Origin: Halichondria panicea
Lineage: Eukaryota > Porifera > Demospongiae > Suberitida > Halichondriidae
Assembly (NCBI RefSeq): GCF_963675165.1
Contig: NC_087392.1
Span: 1,503,001-1,567,000 of the forward strand
Direction: 5' to 3'
DNA length: 64,000 bases
Shown one piece after another: positions 59,375 to 64,000 of this stretch. The first letter of the stretch is position 1; each line of letters begins with the position of its first letter. A program made the position numbers and the translations under genes. A model generated the notes under the pieces. It was not told the origin of the DNA. It worked only from the letters and a program-made list of their open reading frames with translations, and made no database searches.

Positions 59375-62300
59375 GGTAATATGAATAGCTAGCAAATTAT
59401 AAAAAAAACATCTTCTATTAAAGAATTAATTGTTAACAAAGTTTCAAATTATACAAAGGTTTCAACACCTACCCTTGCGGTAACATAGAGGAGATTGTGA
59501 AGGACGACCTTTGTACCCTCGATGGAACCCCACCCATTTCCCTTGAGGACGGGGTGCTCCCCCTCGTTAACATTGACGTAATCTGATTGGTGGGTGCTAT
59601 GATGAGGGAGGTGGGCGTCTTCAACGAGCTCCACGTTCTGTAACCATGGCACCATGTACTCCAGAATGCTCCTCTTGCCACACTGAGAGGCCATCTCATA
59701 GCGATACACCATCTCTGTAGCAGGTGAATGTCATCTATAATCTCCATGCATGTATATACATAATCATGTCATGCAGATCAAAGGGAGGAAAACCATCCGT
59801 AAGATGTATTTATGCACTTCAGGGGCAGCTAGGCTAATCCATACACTGTACGTAACTCAGATTTTTTTTATAAATTGTACATGTAACTAAAAATATATAA
59901 GTGTGTTTTATAACATACCACAGAACATGGGTAGAGTGAGCTCAGGGTTTGCCTGTGCCAGCTCTCTACTGAGGATCATGTGACACTGTGAGTACGCCCC
60001 TGCCGTTAGAGAGCTGAGCAGATCAGTACGACGCCCACTATCATTGTCCTCATCAGCAGACACAAAGAACCTGTAACACAGAGAAGAAGCAGGGAGAAAA
60101 ATAATAATTATGACAGGAGAAAAGAAGAACTTTTATTGAAAATTCCATACACAGTCTTTACCATCTGTAGATCTATACCTTTCATACGTGCATGTACATG
60201 TGCATGTACATGTATAGCAATCGCATGCATGTACATGTAACATAGAAGAAGTATAGTGCACCTTCTGTCTAGTATCTGTAGGAGATGTGTGGCCCTCTCT
60301 CTGGTGGAGTAGTCAAGGTCAGCTGTCTTGAAGAGCACCACATGAAGGACAGTCACCATCTCACACGGGTAGGTGGGCCTGAGGGAGACAGAAGAAAGCC
60401 ACAATAATACCTAGATACAATGGCCTCTCAACAATTAGCATTGAATTTACAATTGCAATTAGCTAGGATAAACAAGCTAGCTGCTCACATTTCGGTAATA
60501 GTGTTGGAGAGTGCATGAAAGCACAGTTGGGCACAAGTCGGGTGGGAGTCATAGCAACGGTCCACCACCCAGTACAAGAGGGTGGAATGAGAGGAGTTGT
60601 TGAGTAACAGCATCTGCACTGTCTTACGTCCAATACTCTGCACCTGGAGGTATAGCGAGGAAACAAAACAGTTATGGATAATAAACTAGAACAAAAAATC
60701 ATTAGATGTGGTCATGTCAAAGCACTGTGTAGTGTGTCTGTACAGCGTAGGTCATTGTAATGGTGGTACTAGTCTTGTGACTGGTGTAACAGTAGCCACC
60801 TACGTACCTTTGGTTCTCCACTACTGAGCATGTTCTTCAGCCATCGGTAGATGTGAGACTCTCTCTCGAGCTCCCTTGGGCTAAACACCGGGCCACAACA
60901 GAGGAGAGCAGACATGGCTAGCAGGGAGTTGACGGAGAGGACACTCGCACGAGGATTGCGTCTAGAGATAGAGGAGAGAGGGGTCAGTGTCTGGCATATG
61001 CACAGGGAAACTGGTAACAACAACAAAAAACAAGATTTTTGACATAAAGTACATGTACCTCAATGCCATACAGACAACCCAAGAGATACAAAAGGCATCT
61101 TTGTCATACATGTAGACTACCTAGCTCACCTCATCTCACGCTCAGACTCTGCTGCCAGGACTTGTCCAAACATGCCGCACCAGTTGGCAAAGAGATGGAA
61201 GAGACTGCTCCTCATGTCAGCACTGAAGAGCTTGAGCTGTGCCTCTCCCTGTGGCAGGGAGGTGATCATGCTGGCTATCAGGGCCGCAAAATAGAGACGA
61301 AGCTCATTGCCAGCAACTCCACTCTCACCCTCAAGGGAGTTCCTAGCAGGTGGAGGTTGAGAGATACAGTGTATAATCATTGTTACTTGGTATAAATACG
61401 AACTAAGCAACGTATCAAAATACCTTAAAATAGAAATTCTAGTTTAGAGTTTCATATTAGTTAATTGATACATGAGACTAGGATCACAGTAAAGAAACCT
61501 GGAGTCTTAGAGAAGTATGGTTTCTGGAGTTCAGAGCAGCAAAGAAGCCTCCTGAGACAACAAACCAGTCACAATTCTAGCTTTCTATTCTAGTGACCCT
61601 TTTCCATTGTTCCTGGTACGGGATCACTACAGCTGTAAACCTCGAATAAAGGCCACGTGTAGTTAGCTAGCTGCCAATGTGCAAGTTCAAGCTTCTTAGC
61701 TTTTATTCAACAACGAAGCTTTAACATCAAAATCTGCCAATATTAAAACTAATAACTTGTTGTGTGAAGGCTACCCATGCTGTAAACGCAGTGCTATGGC
61801 ATCCAGGTGAGCAGGCTCAGATCTTACAAACAGACAAACAAACAAACAAACGGACGGACGGACTACTATACCCGTGGCCGCCCACGCGTGCCTCGGGTAA
61901 TAACGAATGATAGTATTTAGTGTATGTACAGGTATACCAATCAAGGAATCCAACATATACACAGTGTGACAGTGCATGTACCTTATTCCATCTATGAACT
62001 CGAGGAAGATAGGTGACACCTCCCCCTTGTCTGTGCGGGTCATGGGACTCTGACGGAAGCACCCATGCTCTGCAGTGAGGGCAAACACACGAGTGATCTG
62101 GACACGCAGTTGATCTCTCTGCTTCTTCTTCTTGACATTTTTCTGCAAGGGAGGGGAAAATTCTCGCATGATCCAGAGCTGCTTCCAAGCAACTATTATA
62201 CAGTAAGTATGCTATTATATCAATGACCACACTTACCGATTCTCCTAAAGCCTCGTGAATGTGTGGGTTCAACTCCTCAACCAAATCACTGCATTGTAAT

Positions 62301-64000
62301 CAAATTAACATTATAATTATGTATAAAATGCATGCACAACACATAATGTGTGTCACAAGACTCTAGCATACACAGGCTAGAAATATGGAGTACAAAATAG
62401 ATCTGCTGATCACATGACAGTCATGTGCTCACCCGAAGGCATTGGGATGGATGAGTCCTAGAGCAGTAATGGCCACTTCTCTGATCTCTCCCTCTGATCG
62501 CACTAGGGGAACAACTTTGTGGAACAGGTTGCGAGCGTTGAGTGAGTGAGAGACACGACTGCCCATCCCCTCCAACACAGTACTGCAATGACAGATACAT
62601 GTAATAAGCACAATGAGAACAAAATATAGACTCTGAAAACAGACTAAGTTCCATTTGCCTACTGTAATAATTACATACCGGCTTTCAGGTGTGTATGGGA
62701 TATGTTCACTAGAGTATATGGAGCTTTTCAATTGATACTCAAGGTACAAGTACAAGTACAGTTGTATGCTCTACCAAGGACTGTGTACGTACTTATCCCC
62801 TGAGGTTGACATGAGGGATGCCTGGAGGCTGGTGGAGGGCGGGGCAGTACACGACACAAACATGAGGTAGTTCCGCCAGAGAAACATCTCAGTGGAGCTG
62901 ATAACTGGACGACGCCCCTTTATGGAGGGAGGGCGCTCCCCTTTCTCAGGAGCAACTCCACTGCAAGGGTATAAACCAATCACACACGATTCGAATACAA
63001 TTCACAACTTTAGATTAAAGCTCAAAGTTTAATATGTTTGTGGGTACAATTAGGATACACACACCATAGTGCTTACATGTACTAATTAGCTAATGAAGGT
63101 GTCAGCAGCAACTCACCCTGGGTCCAGTACAGCGTAAGCTTTGCCCATCCTCTGGAACATGTAGGGCCAGGCAATATGCACAGAAGCGGGGCACACCTCA
63201 GGAAGTAGGTGTGGCTCTAGGAGTCCAGCGAGACATTGTACCCATGCGTCCCTAAGACTGTCTCTACTACCACCCTGCTCTAGGAAACAAGACGAGCGAT
63301 CGGCCATCCACGACAAGTTGAGGCTTTGGTGGGATTGCCGGAGCTCCGTCTGAAATGATATGGACATACATGTACTGACACACATGATTATATACATAGA
63401 GACTGAACTTACCCTCTCCTTCTGTGTAATGGTCGCCAGGTAACGCTTTATGATAGTGGGAGTGGCTTTTTCAATCACATCCATGACTGTGGCACGTTCA
63501 GTCTGCAGGAGCATACAGTATATGCAGTATACATGTACGTCATGTACATAGGCGGTACGGTATGTAAGTATACTTGCAACAATGGCAGTGGTAATACTCT
63601 CCCTACCTGAACTTTGAGAGTCTCGTGTAGTACTCTGGTTTCCTTGAGCAGTGCCAGACTGAGTCGCCTAGTGACAGAGCGATAGCTGCACAGGGTCACG
63701 AGGGCACACCCCTCCACCCACGGCACACAGTAGTACTCCCCACCCCCACTAGCCCCGCCCTCCCCAGCACTGGTGGTGGTGGCGGGAGGGGTGGTAGTGT
63801 TGTCAGTCTGGAGGGAGAGGTGAAGAAATTAACTCACTGAGTGGCCGAGTTATATACAACAATGCACAGATGTTGGATCGTCACAGTTAATGGATTTGGA
63901 ATTGAATTTGGGGGGGGGGGGGGGGTAAATTTATAAGGCTCACCGGAGACTCAGTGGTGATGAGTGTCTTCCAGTGGGTGATCATCTGAATGAGCATCTT
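49537..64000 (-). CDS. FRY: Furry (FRY/FRYL) orthologue, C-terminal 2891 residues
   Basis: I can splice 38 exons from 63944-64000 (cut by the window edge) down to 49537-49754. Lengths sum to 8676 nt with no frame break. Matches to animal Furry run along the whole length: SSLFHLFANWCGMFGQV (61.2 kb), SALLCCGPVF (60.9 kb), YWVVDRCYD (60.5 kb), PWLQNVELVED plus LKGNGWGS (59.6 kb), LLLHVIILGLDLYRPLVFEH (58.5 kb), WATSCSSHQYA (57.4 kb), QLFWTATSLLESDFEGEYL (55.0 kb), SQRRTRER-like and PSVIF (53.5 kb), DVELED (52.9 kb) and NLTREACNYIG (51.0 kb). Furry is a giant helical-repeat scaffold that activates NDR/Trc kinases in cell shape and polarity control. Human FRY is about 3000 residues, so a few hundred N-terminal residues lie beyond the window. 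Two large exons (55324-56234, 51317-52472) encode serine-rich disordered stretches. The exon at 62679-62723 is less certain because its acceptor is weak. Confidence 0.95.
50789..50850. repeat. (GT)n microsatellite at a FRY splice acceptor
   Basis: About 25 GT units, then (GTGC)n. On the coding strand it is an (AC)n run that directly abuts the CACACAG acceptor of the exon at 50687-50785. Confidence 0.9.
54633..54662. repeat. (GT)n microsatellite in a FRY intron
   Basis: About 15 GT units ending 10 bp upstream (coding strand) of the acceptor of the exon at 54475-54622. Confidence 0.9.
56248..56376. repeat. Short tandem repeat in a FRY intron
   Basis: A unit of about 60 bp (GCTTAAGTACTGCATGTGCT in its core) occurs twice plus a partial third, in the intron upstream of the exon at 56458-56682. 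Confidence 0.8.
58998..59014. repeat. Homopolymer G run next to a FRY acceptor
   Basis: About 16 consecutive G (C on the coding strand) form the pyrimidine tract just before the TTTAG acceptor of the exon at 58729-58994. Confidence 0.85.
59336..59371. repeat. (GT)n microsatellite in a FRY intron
   Basis: About 17 GT units, 20 bp upstream on the coding strand of the acceptor of the exon at 59102-59314. Confidence 0.9.
61660..61905. mobile_element. Possible SINE-like insert in a FRY intron
   Basis: The intron between exons at 61982-62142 and 61130-61342 is about 640 bp, longer than most introns in this gene. It holds a tetranucleotide tract CAAACAAACAAAC then CGGACGGACGGAC, followed by a GC-rich stretch (CCGTGGCCGCCCACGCGTGC). 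Tetranucleotide runs beside GC-rich boxes are common at SINE ends. No A and B box pair is certain, so this is tentative. Confidence 0.3.
63911..63925. repeat. Homopolymer G run in a FRY intron
   Basis: About 15 consecutive G in the intron between the first two FRY exons of the window; not beside a splice site. Confidence 0.9.

Noticed and set aside
1-64000. Bacterial-type features (operons, Shine-Dalgarno sites, CRISPR arrays, tRNA genes)
   Set aside because: Spliced genes throughout show eukaryotic DNA. No regularly spaced repeats of CRISPR type and no cloverleaf-like tRNA were seen, though short RNAs could be missed by eye.

Overview
The window is eukaryotic and reads as a compact early-branching animal genome, most likely a demosponge. 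The genes have many short introns with GT..AG borders, intergenic gaps are small, the sequence is AT-rich with frequent CATGTACATG-type microsatellites, and the genes belong to animal-specific families: an EMI plus fasciclin matrix protein, a voltage-sensing phosphatase and Furry. The sponge assignment is inference; a cnidarian cannot be excluded. All gene models were spliced by hand, and each reported intact model keeps its frame across every junction.

Region 1 (1-46191) is a tandem segmental array, almost all of it coding on the minus strand. It holds seven copies (called A, B, C, E, F, G, H) of one five-exon secreted gene: signal peptide, EMI-like cysteine module, two FAS1 domains. This is the periostin/TGFBI type of layout in minimal form. 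An eighth copy (D) is only a 3' scrap. Copies A-C sit in 4.5-4.8 kb units with no other gene. Each of copies E-H is followed by a voltage-sensing phosphatase (VSP/TPTE) locus. Only the last VSP (42018-46191) is complete, with 13 exons and 636 residues. The other three are relics that stop at exon 4 and lack the exon with the WPD-type loop. This pattern fits repeated unequal crossing-over with one breakpoint in VSP intron 3.

Spacers between units carry decayed pieces of an APE-type LINE, a 206-211 bp tandem repeat in 1, 3 or 2 copies, and a 66-bp hairpin element. The third VSP relic is split by a 4-kb nest of non-autonomous DNA transposons with terminal inverted repeats (33437-37450).

Region 2 (46192-49451) starts with a 94-bp gap between the VSP start codon and that of a plus-strand ten-exon gene for an unrecognised 513-residue protein. 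One of its introns holds a 275-bp MITE.

Region 3 (49537-64000) is the last 38 exons (2891 residues) of a Furry (FRY/FRYL) orthologue on the minus strand. Its 5' end lies beyond the window. Furry is a large scaffold for NDR-family kinases. It converges tail to tail with the unknown gene, 85 bp between stop codons.

No tRNA, rRNA or CRISPR was seen.
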